NCBI GenBank assembly: GCA_035650495.1
Contig: DASRHK010000115.1
Location: 1 to 12,298 of the forward strand
Length of the DNA: 12,298 bases
Direction of reading: 5' to 3'
DNA from: DASRHK01 sp035650495
GTDB taxonomy: Bacteria > Pseudomonadota > Gammaproteobacteria > Nevskiales > Nevskiaceae
Below are positions 1-8,800 of the stretch, piece by piece. The first letter of the stretch is position 1. Every line of letters starts with the position of its first letter. A program made the position numbers and the translations under genes. The notes beneath the pieces were generated by a model. The model was not told the origin of the DNA, did no database searches, and saw nothing but the letters and a program-made list of their open reading frames with translations.

Positions 1-35
1 CAAGGTGGTGCTCTAACCAGCTGAGCTACGCGCCT
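1..35 (-). tRNA. tRNA-Val (probably GAC anticodon), 5' half only, cut by window edge
   Basis: Read on the minus strand, the 7-nt acceptor arm AGGCGCG is followed by T8-A9, the D arm (GCTC / GAGC around an AGCTGGTTA loop), position 26 A, the anticodon stem 5' strand CCACC and loop bases TTG. The last visible base is the anticodon wobble position, G. A CCACC stem with a TTG... loop is the usual pattern of proteobacterial tRNA-Val(GAC), which is the basis of the isotype call; the other two anticodon bases lie outside the window. The gene starts 19 nt after the uvrB stop, with no terminator between, so read-through from uvrB followed by tRNA processing is possible. Confidence 0.85.
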
Positions 36-50
36 GCGAAGGGGCGCAAG

Positions 51-78
51 ATTATCAGGCCGCCGATTTGAACGCCAT
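51..78 (-). promoter_or_regulatory. candidate tRNA-Val promoter overlapping the uvrB stop codon
   Basis: The minus-strand bases across the uvrB stop read TGATAAT, giving a -10-like hexamer GATAAT (5 of 6 matches to TATAAT) at 56-51. It is followed by a C-rich discriminator (CTTGCGCCCC) and ends 15 nt before the tRNA 5' end, a layout close to that of the tRNA-Asn promoter in this window. The best -35 is weak: ATGGCG at 78-73 with a 16-bp spacer, 3 of 6 matches. The call rests on spacing and the -10 only. Confidence 0.35.
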
Positions 79-2115
79 CTCGCGCAGCTTGCGGATCTCG
101 TCGCGCTTGGCGGCCGCCTGCTCGAACTCCAGGTTCTGCGCGTGCTTCTGCATCTCCTTCTCGAGCTTGGCGATGGTTTTCGCCAGCCGCTCCGGCGGCA
201 TCGCGGCATATTGCGCGACCGCTTCGGCGGCCTTCACCGACGGCACCTCCGTTATCTGCTCGTAGCCAGCGTGCATCACGTCGGCAACGCGCTTCTGCAC
301 GCCCTTCGGCGTGATGCCCTTGGCCTTGTTGTACGCGACCTGCTTCTCGCGGCGCCGATTGGTCTCTTCCAGCGCGCGCTGCATCGAGCCCGTGTTCTGA
401 TCGGCGTACAGGATCGCGGTGCCGTTGAGATTGCGCGCCGCGCGACCGATGGTCTGGATCAGCGAGCGATCCGAGCGCAGGAAGCCTTCCTTGTCCGCGT
501 CGAGGATCGCCACCAGCGACACCTCGGGCAGATCGAGGCCTTCGCGCAACAGATTGATGCCGACCAGCACGTCGAACACGCCCAGGCGCAGATCGCGGAT
601 GATCTCCGCGCGCTCGACGGTGTCCACGTCGGAGTGCAGATAGCGCACCTTCACCTGATGCTCGTGCAGGTAATCGGTCAGGTCTTCAGCCATGCGCTTG
701 GTGAGCGTGGTGACGAGCACGCGTTCCTGCTTCTCGACGCGCAGACGGATCTCGCCGAGCAGATCGTCGACCTGTGAGCTCGCGGGCCGCACGTCGACCT
801 TGGGATCGACGAGACCGGTCGGACGCACCACCTGCTCGACGATCTGGCCCTGCGATTTCTCGAGCTCGTACGGGCCCGGCGTCGCCGACACGAAGATGAG
901 CTGCGGCACCATCTTCTCGAACTCGTCGAAGCGCAATGGCCGGTTGTCGAGCGCGCTCGGCAGGCGGAAGCCGTACTCGACCAGCGTCTCCTTGCGATTG
1001 CGATCGCCGCGATACATGCCGCCGAGCTGCGGCACAGTGACGTGCGACTCGTCGACGACGACGAGCGCGTCGGTCGGCAGGTAATCGAACAGGCAAGGCG
1101 GCGGCTCGCCCGGCCTGCGGCCCGAGAGATAGCGCGAGTAGTTCTCGATGCCGTTGCAGTAGCCGATCTCGCGGATCATCTCGAGATCGAAATTCGTGCG
1201 CTGCTCGAGGCGCTGCGCTTCGAGGAGCTTGCCGCCCTTCTTCAGGACCTCGAGCCGATCGCGCAGCTCCGCCTGGATGTCGTCGAGCACCGACAGGATC
1301 TTCTCGCGCGGCGTCGCGTAATGCGTCTTCGGGAACACGGTGAGGCGCGGCACCTTGCTGCGCACCTCGCCGGTGAGCGGATCGAAGAAGGACAGCGCGT
1401 CGATCTCGTCGTCGAACAGCTCCACGCGCACGGCAGCTTCGTCCGACTCGGCGGGATAGATGTCGATGACGTCGCCGCGCACGCGATACGTGCCGCGCTC
1501 CAGCGACACCTCGTTGCGCGTGTACTGCATCGAGGTCAGGTGCTTGATCAGATCGCGCTGGGTGATGCGCTCGCCTTTCACGAGGTGCAGCACCATCTGG
1601 AAGTAGCTCTCCGGATCGCCGAGGCCGTAGATCGCGGAGACCGATGCGACGATGATCGAGTCGCGACGGGTCATCAGCGCCTTGGTCGCCGACAGGCGCA
1701 TCTGCTCGATGTGCTCGTTGATCGACGAGTCCTTCTCGATGAAGGTGTCGGTCGACGGGATGTAGGCCTCGGGCTGGTAGTAGTCGTAGTACGAGACGAA
1801 GTACTCGACGGAGTTTTCCGGGAAGAACTCCTTGAACTCGCCGTAGAGCTGCGCCGCCAGCGTCTTGTTCGGCGCCAGCACGAGCGCCGGCCGCTGCACG
1901 CGCTGGATCACGTTCGCGATCGTGTAAGTCTTACCCGAGCCGGTGACGCCGAGCAGCGTCTGATGCGCCAGTCCGTCGTTCAGGCCTTCGGTGAGGCCCT
2001 TGATCGCCTCCGGCTGATCGCCCGCAGGCTCCCAGTCGGCCTTCAGGTGGAACTTGTCGTCGGAGCGGTGCTTGCGACGGATGAGATCGAGCGTTTCCCG
2101 CGGGGCTTCTTTCAT
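55..2115 (-). CDS. uvrB: UvrABC excision nuclease subunit B (UvrB)
   Basis: UvrB takes over from UvrA at damaged DNA, verifies the lesion by inserting a beta-hairpin between the strands, and recruits UvrC for incision; it acts in the cytoplasm on the nucleoid. The 686 residues show a Walker A motif GVTGSGKT at 56-63, the tyrosine-rich beta-hairpin at about 109-140 (YYDYYQPEAY), the helicase box DESH at 355-358, helicase motif VI QTIGRAAR at 554-561, and a C-terminal UVR domain at about 647-682 that contacts UvrC. The N-terminus is about 17 residues longer than E. coli UvrB, whose first residues match from about residue 21 here; I see no closer ATG or GTG start. No Shine-Dalgarno is obvious. 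The stop is a tandem TGA-TAA. I see no clear LexA box in the 80-bp upstream gap. Confidence 0.98.
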   Translation of the reverse strand: MKEAPRETLDLIRRKHRSDDKFHLKADWEPAGDQPEAIKGLTEGLNDGLAHQTLLGVTGSGKTYTIANVIQRVQRPALVLAPNKTLAAQLYGEFKEFFPENSVEYFVSYYDYYQPEAYIPSTDTFIEKDSSINEHIEQMRLSATKALMTRRDSIIVASVSAIYGLGDPESYFQMVLHLVKGERITQRDLIKHLTSMQYTRNEVSLERGTYRVRGDVIDIYPAESDEAAVRVELFDDEIDALSFFDPLTGEVRSKVPRLTVFPKTHYATPREKILSVLDDIQAELRDRLEVLKKGGKLLEAQRLEQRTNFDLEMIREIGYCNGIENYSRYLSGRRPGEPPPCLFDYLPTDALVVVDESHVTVPQLGGMYRGDRNRKETLVEYGFRLPSALDNRPLRFDEFEKMVPQLIFVSATPGPYELEKSQGQIVEQVVRPTGLVDPKVDVRPASSQVDDLLGEIRLRVEKQERVLVTTLTKRMAEDLTDYLHEHQVKVRYLHSDVDTVERAEIIRDLRLGVFDVLVGINLLREGLDLPEVSLVAILDADKEGFLRSDRSLIQTIGRAARNLNGTAILYADQNTGSMQRALEETNRRREKQVAYNKAKGITPKGVQKRVADVMHAGYEQITEVPSVKAAEAVAQYAAMPPERLAKTIAKLEKEMQKHAQNLEFEQAAAKRDEIRKLREMAFKSAA

Positions 2116-2195
2116 TTGCTAGAACGCATGCAGTGGACCGAGTATCATCGCGCGCCGTTTAACTCATTGCCACGGGCGCAATCGCCCCTGCTGAC
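2116..2195. promoter_or_regulatory. divergent intergenic region between uvrB and the aminotransferase gene
   Basis: This 80-bp gap must carry start signals for both directions unless transcription comes from inside the genes. For uvrB a weak -10 (GATACT, minus 2146-2141) is visible without a good -35. Nothing near consensus is visible for the plus strand. A perfect 5-bp hairpin (GGGCG, loop CAAT, CGCCC; 2174-2187) ends 8 nt before the aminotransferase start codon, where a ribosome site would be expected. Neither gene has a clear Shine-Dalgarno. Confidence 0.5.
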
Positions 2196-3374
2196 ATGGA
2201 ACCGACCCTCGCGCAGCGCACGACCCGCATCAAGCCCTCTCCTACGCTCGCCGTGACCGCGAAGGCGGCCGAGCTCAAGGCGCAAGGCAAGGATGTGCTG
2301 TCGCTGGGCGCCGGCGAGCCGGACTTCGACACGCCGCAGCACATCAAAGATGCGGCCGTCGGCGCGATTTCCAAGGGCTTCACCAAGTACACGGCCGTCG
2401 GCGGCACGCCGTCGCTCAAGGCCGCGATCATCGCCAAGATGAAGCGCGACAACGCGCTCGACTACAAGCCGAACCAGGTCCTCGTCTCCAACGGCGGCAA
2501 GCAGTCCTGCTACAACCTGTGCCAGGCGCTGCTCAACGCGACTGACGAAGTGATCATCCCGGCGCCGTACTGGGTGAGCTATCCGGACATGGTGCTGCTG
2601 GCCGACGGCTCGCCGGTGATCATCGCCACGACCGCCGCGACGCGCTTCAAGATCACGCCCGCGCAGCTCGAGGCCGCGATCACGCCGCGGACGCGGATGA
2701 TCTTCCTCAATTCGCCGTCGAACCCGTCGGGCATGGCGTACAGCAAGGCCGATCTCACCGCGCTCGGCGAAGTGCTGCGCAAGCATCCGCAGATCCTGAT
2801 CGCCACGGATGACATGTACGAGAAGATCCTGTGGACCGGCGAGCCGTACAGCAACATCATCAACGCATGTCCGGATCTCTACGAGCGCACGGTCGTGATC
2901 CATGCCGTGTCGAAAACCTACTCGATGACCGGCTGGCGCATCGGCTGGGCGTGCGGTCCGGCGAAGCTGATCACGGCGATGACCGACATCCAGTCGCAAT
3001 CGACGTCGAATCCGAACTCGATCGCGCAGGTCGCGGCCGAAGCCGCGCTCAACGGCGATCAGTCCTGCGTCGCCGAGATGTGCAAGGCGTTCAAGGTGCG
3101 TCACGACATGCTCGTCGAAGGCTTGAACAAGATTCCCGGCATCAAGTGTCTTCCGGGCGACGGCACCTTCTACGCGTTCCCGAACGTCGAGGGCCTGATG
3201 AAGAAGCTCGGCGCGAAGGACGACCTCGCGCTCTCCGATCAGCTGCTGCAGCAGTCGCTGGTCGCGGTCGTGCCGGGCTCTGCGTTCGGCGCGCCCGGTC
3301 ACTTGCGCCTGTCGTTCGCGACGAGCGACAAGGTCCTGAAGGGCTGCCTCGAGCGCATCGCAGCGATCGCGTAA
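2196..3374 (+). CDS. PLP-dependent class I aminotransferase, aspartate aminotransferase type
   Basis: A fold-type I aminotransferase of the I-beta aspartate aminotransferase group, which transfers the amino group between aspartate (or a related amino acid) and 2-oxoglutarate in the cytoplasm. Residues seen in the 392-residue product: phosphate-loop region VSNGGKQ 97-103, the PLP-stacking aromatic W126, NPSG with N176, the pyridine-binding aspartate D205 followed by Y208, the Schiff-base lysine K240 in SKTYSMTGWRIG, and the carboxylate-binding arginine R371 in LRLSFATS. The length is normal for the group. The ATG at 2196 places the conserved N-terminus (KPSPTLAV at 13-20) correctly, although no ribosome site is obvious. 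Some relatives also act on prephenate, which the sequence does not decide. The TolC-type gene starts 37 nt after its stop on the same strand, so the four plus-strand genes may share transcripts. Confidence 0.93.
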   Translation: MEPTLAQRTTRIKPSPTLAVTAKAAELKAQGKDVLSLGAGEPDFDTPQHIKDAAVGAISKGFTKYTAVGGTPSLKAAIIAKMKRDNALDYKPNQVLVSNGGKQSCYNLCQALLNATDEVIIPAPYWVSYPDMVLLADGSPVIIATTAATRFKITPAQLEAAITPRTRMIFLNSPSNPSGMAYSKADLTALGEVLRKHPQILIATDDMYEKILWTGEPYSNIINACPDLYERTVVIHAVSKTYSMTGWRIGWACGPAKLITAMTDIQSQSTSNPNSIAQVAAEAALNGDQSCVAEMCKAFKVRHDMLVEGLNKIPGIKCLPGDGTFYAFPNVEGLMKKLGAKDDLALSDQLLQQSLVAVVPGSAFGAPGHLRLSFATSDKVLKGCLERIAAIA

Positions 3375-3385
3375 CGTTTCGTTAC
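3371..3385. repeat. perfect 6-bp palindrome over the aminotransferase stop codon
   Basis: GTAACG and CGTTAC are exact reverse complements around a TTT loop, and the TAA stop (3372-3374) lies inside the left arm. No T-run follows, so it is not a classical intrinsic terminator. It could be a short mRNA hairpin at the intercistronic junction or a protein-binding dyad. Confidence 0.45.
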
Positions 3386-3391
3386 GCCGCT

Positions 3392-3421
3392 CCCCCTATC
3401 ATGTGGGGGTGATGGCCCCCC
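3392..3421 (+). promoter_or_regulatory. alternative hairpins enclosing the TolC-type start codon
   Basis: A central GGGGG tract (3405-3409) can pair either with CCCCC upstream (3392-3396, loop of 8) or with CCCCC downstream (3416-3420, loop of 6). The downstream pairing puts the ATG at 3412 inside the loop and hides the only G-rich stretch near it; the upstream pairing frees the start codon but still covers the G tract. The two folds exclude each other. This is seen directly in the sequence; a regulatory role is inference. Confidence 0.4.
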
Positions 3422-4722
3422 GGATCGTAGTCATGGCGATCGCTTTGCTCGCTTGCGCGGCTGCGCAGGCGGCCGAGCCCCTGCCCGACAAGCCGCTGAC
3501 GCTCGTCGAAGCGACCGATCTCGCGATGCGCAACAACCCGTCGACGCGCTCGGCGTGGGCGCTGGTGCGTCAATCCGAAGCTGCGGAGACCATCGCGCGC
3601 GCCGGCTACTGGCCGACCATCTCTGCGAGCTACAGCGCGCAGCGCCTGAAGCAGCTTGCGTTCGAGGGCACGCAGGTCCCGTGGCAGACGCGCTACGGTC
3701 CGAGCGTCACCTTCAACTGGCTGCTGCTCGACTTCGGTGGCCGCGGCGGCGGCATCGATCGCGCGCACGCCGAGACGGTCGCGCAGCGACTCACGCAGAC
3801 GCAATCGATCGCTGATCTCATGCTGACCGTCGAGTCGGCGTACTACGCAGTGATCGGTGCGCGCGGCGTGGAGCTCGCGAGCCGACTGTCGCGCGACGAA
3901 GCGCAAGCCAATGCCGACGCCGCCGACGCGCGCCGCAAGAGCGGCGTCGCGACCATCGGTGACGTCTATCAGGCACAAGCGGCGCTCGCGGCTGCGACGA
4001 CGACGCTGCAGCAAGCCGAAGGCTCGCGCGTCGTCGCCGAAGGCGCGCTTGCGGTCGCGCTCGGCTATGCACCCGACTCCGTGGTGCAGCTCGCGGAATG
4101 GCATCCGCCGGAAAATCCGGAGCTGCCGCCGCAGACCGTGCAGGAAATGCTGCAAGGTGCGCGCGATGCGCGGCCGGAGCTGCTCGCATCGAAAGCGCGC
4201 GAGCAAGCGGCTGAAGCCGCAGTCCGCGAAGCGCGCGCAAACAACTGGCCCTCGCTCAGCGCATCGGGAACCGCATCGCGCACCACCATCGAAGGCCGCG
4301 GCACGGCGACGTCGTACAGCGGCGGCTTGCGCGTCGACTTGCCGATCTTCTCGGGGTTCTCCGTGAAGGGCGCGATCGATCAAGCCAAGGCCGCGGTCGA
4401 TCAGTCGCAAGCAGACACGGAAACCCTGCGCCTCTCGGTCGAGCAGCAAGTGTGGGTCGCGTATCAGAACGTGCAAACCTCGCGCAAAGCTCTCGACGCC
4501 GCGCGCGCGCAGCTGCGCGCCGCCGAGCAAGCTGCGGATGCGATCAAGGCGCGCTACAAGACCGGCCTGTCGAGCATCCTCGAAGTGCTGTCGACCGAGC
4601 AGGCGCTCGCGCAGGCGCGCATCGCCGACGTGCAGGCCGGCATCAACTGGTATCAGAGTCTTTCGCAATTGGGGCATGACGCGGGCGGCCTGTCGGCCCC
4701 CGCTTCCGGAGAAAAACAATGA
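3412..4722 (+). CDS. TolC-family outer-membrane efflux channel
   Basis: The trimeric outer-membrane duct of a tripartite efflux pump. With the ATG at 3412 the product has 436 residues. It begins with a secretion signal: R4, a hydrophobic run I5-A14, and a likely cleavage after AQA at 20. C15 in LLAC is an imperfect lipobox, so lipidation as in OprM and CusC relatives is possible. Two outer-membrane efflux repeats follow, at about 29-218 and 242-425, with the family's hallmark helices ARRKSGVATIGDVYQAQAAL (173-192) and RYKTGLSSILEVLSTEQALA (381-400). A GTG at 3403 and an ATG at 3433 are alternative starts; 3412 was chosen because it keeps the basic residue of the signal peptide. Its stop overlaps the start of the adaptor gene (ATGA), which ties it to the pump genes that follow. 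Confidence 0.93.
   Translation: MAPRIVVMAIALLACAAAQAAEPLPDKPLTLVEATDLAMRNNPSTRSAWALVRQSEAAETIARAGYWPTISASYSAQRLKQLAFEGTQVPWQTRYGPSVTFNWLLLDFGGRGGGIDRAHAETVAQRLTQTQSIADLMLTVESAYYAVIGARGVELASRLSRDEAQANADAADARRKSGVATIGDVYQAQAALAAATTTLQQAEGSRVVAEGALAVALGYAPDSVVQLAEWHPPENPELPPQTVQEMLQGARDARPELLASKAREQAAEAAVREARANNWPSLSASGTASRTTIEGRGTATSYSGGLRVDLPIFSGFSVKGAIDQAKAAVDQSQADTETLRLSVEQQVWVAYQNVQTSRKALDAARAQLRAAEQAADAIKARYKTGLSSILEVLSTEQALAQARIADVQAGINWYQSLSQLGHDAGGLSAPASGEKQ
4708..4711 (+). promoter_or_regulatory. ribosome binding site of the adaptor gene
   Basis: GGAG lies 7 nt before the ATG at 4719, inside the last codons of the TolC-type gene. It is the clearest Shine-Dalgarno in the efflux cluster and fixes the start at the ATGA overlap. 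Confidence 0.75.
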
Positions 4723-5891
4723 CGCGCAGACGCGTCCTCATCGTCCTCGCCGCGATCGGCCTCGGCTGGCTGATCTGGTGGCGCATCCAGGCCGACCGCA
4801 GCGCGCTGGTGCCGCACACGCCGCGAGCGCCGATCGAGACTGCGGCAGCGCGCCTCGGGGCCGCGCCGCTCGAGCTCTCCGCGATGGGACAGGTCCTGAG
4901 CCCGCAGAGCGTCAACGTCCGCGCGCAAGTCAGCGGCGCGCTCACGCGCATCTATTTCACGGAAGGCGCCGACGTGAAAGTCGGCGACAAGCTGTTCGAC
5001 ATCGACGCCGCGCCGTATCAAGCCGCCGTCGCGCAAGCCAAGGCGCAGCTCGCGCGCGATCGCGCGGCCGCGGAGTCGGCGAAGTCGCAATACGACCGCT
5101 TGGCGCCGCTCGCGCAGAAGGAATACGCATCGGCGCAGGAGATCGAGACCGCGCGCGCCGCCGCCGCCCAGGCAAGCGCTGTGGTCGAGGCCGATCAGGC
5201 AGCCGTGCAACAGGCCATGGTCAATCTCGATCGCACGCAGGTCACGGCGCCGATCGCGGGACGCACCGGCAGCCTCGCCGTGAAGGTCGGCAACGTCGTC
5301 AGCCCTTCCGACGCGACGCCCATCGTCGTGATCAACCAGCTCAATCCCGTACAGATCGACTTCGCGATCCCGCAAACGCAACTGGCAGCGGTGCAGGACG
5401 CGCTCGCGCACGGGGACGTCGCTGCGCGCGTGAACACGGAGCAGTCGAGCGACGTGCTCGGAAAAGGCAAGCTGGTGTTCGTCGACAACGCGGTCAGCGC
5501 CACGACCGGGACGGTGCGTCTCAAGGCCGAGGTCGACAACGCCGCGCTGCGCTTGTGGCCCGGCGCGTTCGTGACCGTCACGCTGACGCTCAAGGTCGAT
5601 CCCGACGTCGTGCTCGTGCCGGAAGTGGCCGTCCAAGCCGGCGCCGACGGCGCCTACGTCTTCACGGTGGACGACAAAGGCGTCGTCGCCTTGCGCAACG
5701 TGACGGTCGCGCGACAAGTCGGCGGCGATGTCGTGATCGCCGACGGCTTGAAGCCCGGCGAGATCATCGTCTCGCGCCCGCCGCGCGGACTCGCTCCCGG
5801 CGCGAATGTTCACGGCGGCCCGCCTGCCCGGAAGGGCGCGAGGACCGACGACGCCGAGAAGCGCGAATACAGCAAGCCCGTTGCCCAATGA
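4719..5891 (+). CDS. RND efflux periplasmic adaptor (membrane fusion protein)
   Basis: Links the inner-membrane RND pump to the outer-membrane channel across the periplasm. The 390 residues begin with MTRRR and one hydrophobic segment at about 6-22, which acts as an uncleaved anchor or signal; there is no cysteine, so it is not a lipoprotein. The two halves of the lipoyl domain are at about 65-96 (VRAQVSGALTRIYFTEGADV) and 173-198 (TAPIAGRTGSLAVKVGNVV). Between them is an alanine- and glutamine-rich alpha-hairpin at about 99-166 that should dock on the TolC-type channel. Beta-barrel and membrane-proximal parts follow (PGAFVTVTL at 281-289, PEVAVQ at 301-306), and the tail is charged. Overall it resembles the MdtA branch. 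Its stop overlaps the start of the pump gene (ATGA at 5888-5891), suggesting coupled translation and fixed stoichiometry. Confidence 0.94.
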   Translation: MTRRRVLIVLAAIGLGWLIWWRIQADRSALVPHTPRAPIETAAARLGAAPLELSAMGQVLSPQSVNVRAQVSGALTRIYFTEGADVKVGDKLFDIDAAPYQAAVAQAKAQLARDRAAAESAKSQYDRLAPLAQKEYASAQEIETARAAAAQASAVVEADQAAVQQAMVNLDRTQVTAPIAGRTGSLAVKVGNVVSPSDATPIVVINQLNPVQIDFAIPQTQLAAVQDALAHGDVAARVNTEQSSDVLGKGKLVFVDNAVSATTGTVRLKAEVDNAALRLWPGAFVTVTLTLKVDPDVVLVPEVAVQAGADGAYVFTVDDKGVVALRNVTVARQVGGDVVIADGLKPGEIIVSRPPRGLAPGANVHGGPPARKGARTDDAEKREYSKPVAQ

Positions 5892-8800
5892 ACGTCTCCG
5901 GGATCTTCATCCGCCGGCCGGTCGCGACGACGATCCTGATGTCGGCGCTGGTGCTGTTCGGCTGGTTCGCGTATCGCACGCTGCCGGTCGCAGAGCTGCC
6001 GTCCGTGGATTTCCCGACCATCAGCGTCTCGGCAAATCTGCCGGGCGCCGATCCGACCACGATGGCCGCGACCGTGGCGACGCCGCTCGAGCGCGCGTTC
6101 ACGCAGATCCCCGGCGTCGACTCGATGACGTCGACGAGCTCGACCGGCAGCACCAACATCACGCTGCAGTTCGCGCTCGAGCGCGACATCGACGCCGCCG
6201 CGCAGGACGTGCAGAACGCGATCTCGCAGACGCTGCGTGCGCTGCCGACCTCGATGCCGCAGCCGCCGACCCTGCGCAAGCAGAACCCGACCGACTCGCC
6301 GATCATGTTCATCGCGATGAGCGCGACGACGGTTCCGCTCACCGTGCTCGACGACTACGCCGAGACACGAGTCGCCGATCGACTGTCGCAGCTCGAAGGC
6401 GTCGCGCAGGCGCAGGTGTTCGGCTCCAAGCGCTACGCCACCCGCATCTACGTCAACCCGCGGGCCCTCACCGCGCGCGGACTGTCGATGAGCCAGCTGC
6501 GCAACGCGGTCGCCGCGGGGAACAGCTACGAGCCCGGCGGAACGCTCTACGGTGCGAATCGCAGCTACACCGTCGCCTCCGACGGCCAGCTGCGCAACGC
6601 GCAGCAGTACAACGACCTGATCCTCGCCTACAGCAGCGGCGCTCCGGTGCGGCTGCGCGACGTCGGCACTGCGGTCGACAGCATCGCCAACGACAAGCAG
6701 CAGACGGAGTTCAACGGGCGGCCCGCGATCGTCGTCGCCGTGACGCGGCAACCGGGCTCGAACACGGTGAAGATCGCCAACGCGGTGCGCGAGCTGATGC
6801 CCGATCTCGCCAGGCTCGGCCCCGGCGACACGCGCACCGATCTCGTCTACGACCGCAGCGACTTCATCAATCAGTCGGTCGAGGATGTGAAGCTCACGCT
6901 GATCCTGTCGATCCTCCTCGTGATCGGCGTGATCTTCCTGTTCCTGCGCGACACGCGCGCGACGCTGATCGCAGCGCTCGCGCTGCCCTCGTCGCTGATC
7001 GGCACGTTCGGCTTGATGCAGCTCTGCGGCTTCTCGCTCGACAACCTGTCGCTGATGGCGCTGACGCTCTCCGTCGGCTTCGTGGTCGACGACGCCATCG
7101 TGGTGCTGGAGAACATCACGCGGCATCGCGAGAAAGGCGTGCCCGGCGAGGAAGCCTCCGAGATCGGCAGCCGCGAGATCGGCTTCACGGTGATCTCGAT
7201 GACGCTGTCGCTGGTCGCGGTGTTCATCCCGATCCTGTTCATGGGCGGCGTCGTCGGACGGCTGTTCCGCGAGTTCGCGATCACGGTTGCGATCGCGATC
7301 CTGCTCTCGGGAGTCGTCTCGCTGACGTTGACACCCATGCTCTGCTCGCGATTCCTCGGCGAGCACGCGCATCTCGCCGGCGGTCGCGTGACCGAGTGGT
7401 TCGAGCGGCAATTCGATCGCATGCGCGACGCCTACGCGCGCAGCCTCGAGTGGTCGATGGATCGCACGGGCACCATGCTGATCATCGCGGTGGCGACGCT
7501 CGTGGCGACGCTCGCGATGTTCGGCGTGGTGAAGATGGGCTTCATCCCGACCCAGGACACCGGCGTCATCAGCGGCACGACCCGCGCGCCGGAAGGCGTC
7601 GCCTACGAAGACATGGTGAAGATGCAGCGCCAGGTCGTCGACATCATCCGCAAGGACCCCGACGTCGAGGCGGTGATCTCATCGGTCGGTCAAGGGACCG
7701 GCGGCGTGAACAGCAGCAGCTCCGGTCGCGTCACCCTGCGCCTGAAGGCGCCGAGCAAGCGATCGATCACGGCGGATCAGGTGATCGCGCGCCTGCGCAA
7801 GAAAGTCGCCGCCGTCGGCGGGATGCAGCTCCTGCTGCAGAACCCGCCGGCGATCCGCATCGGCGGCGGGCGCTCGACCTCCAACTACCAGTACGTGCTG
7901 CAGGGCGACGACATGCAGGCGATGTCGGCGGCAGCGACGACGATGACGCAGCGCATGGAGCAGATCCCCGGCCTGCGCGACCCGAACAGCGACCTCGAGC
8001 TCGCCAACCCACAGATCAACGTCAACATCCTGCGCGATCGCGCGTCGGCGCTGAACGTGCCGGTGTCCAACGTGCAGGACACGCTCTATGCCGCTTACGG
8101 CGCGGAGAAAGTGAGCACGATCTACACCGCGTCGAACCAGTACGACGTGCTGATGCAGATCGACCCGCAGTTCCAGCAGGACATCAACGCGCTCGCCGCG
8201 CTGTATGTGCCGACCGCCGACAACAAGCTGGTCCCGCTCGGCGCGGTCGCGACGGTGACGCCGGGCGTCGGCCCGCTGTCGGTGAATCATGCGGGCGAGC
8301 TGCCGGCCATCACCATCTCGTTCGATCTCGAGCCCGGTGTCTCGCTCGGCGAAGTGACGGGACGCATCGAGCAGCTCGCGCGCGAAGTCCTGCCGGGCAC
8401 GGTCACCGGCTTCTTCTCGGGTACCGCGCAGACGTTCAAGCAATCGACGGTCGACCTGCCGATCCTGCTGCTGTTCACCATCCTCGTGATCTACATGGTG
8501 CTCGCCATCCTCTACGAGCACTTCGTGCATCCGATCACGATCCTCACCGCGCTGCCGCTCGCGACGATCGGCGCGCTGATCTCGCTGTGGGTGTTCGGTG
8601 CGGAGCTCAACGTGTTCAGCTTCGTCGGGCTCATCCTGCTGGTCGGCCTGGTGAAGAAGAACGGCATCATCATGATCGACTTCGCCATCACGCGACGTCG
8701 CGAAGGCGCTGCCGCACGCGACGCGATGATCGAGGCGTGCCTGGTGCGGTTCCGGCCGATCATGATGACGTCGGTCGCAGCGATCCTCGGCACGCTGCCG

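Noticed and set aside
2116..2195. An SOS (LexA) box controlling uvrB
   Set aside because: No CTG-N10-CAG match of reasonable quality was found in the gap; the CTG near 2188 has no paired CAG at the right distance.
1042..2256. A 404-codon plus-strand frame antisense to uvrB
   Set aside because: It mirrors the strong third-position bias of uvrB; its composition is Leu, Arg, Asp and His repeats with no known fold, and it runs through the uvrB promoter gap.
4538..5887. A long open frame continuous with and upstream of the RND start, which would give a fusion of about 1480 residues
   Set aside because: It overlaps the end of the TolC-type gene and all of the adaptor gene in another frame, is dominated by Arg and Ala, and has no domain. 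The RND family start MNVSGIFIRRPVATT fits the ATG at 5888.
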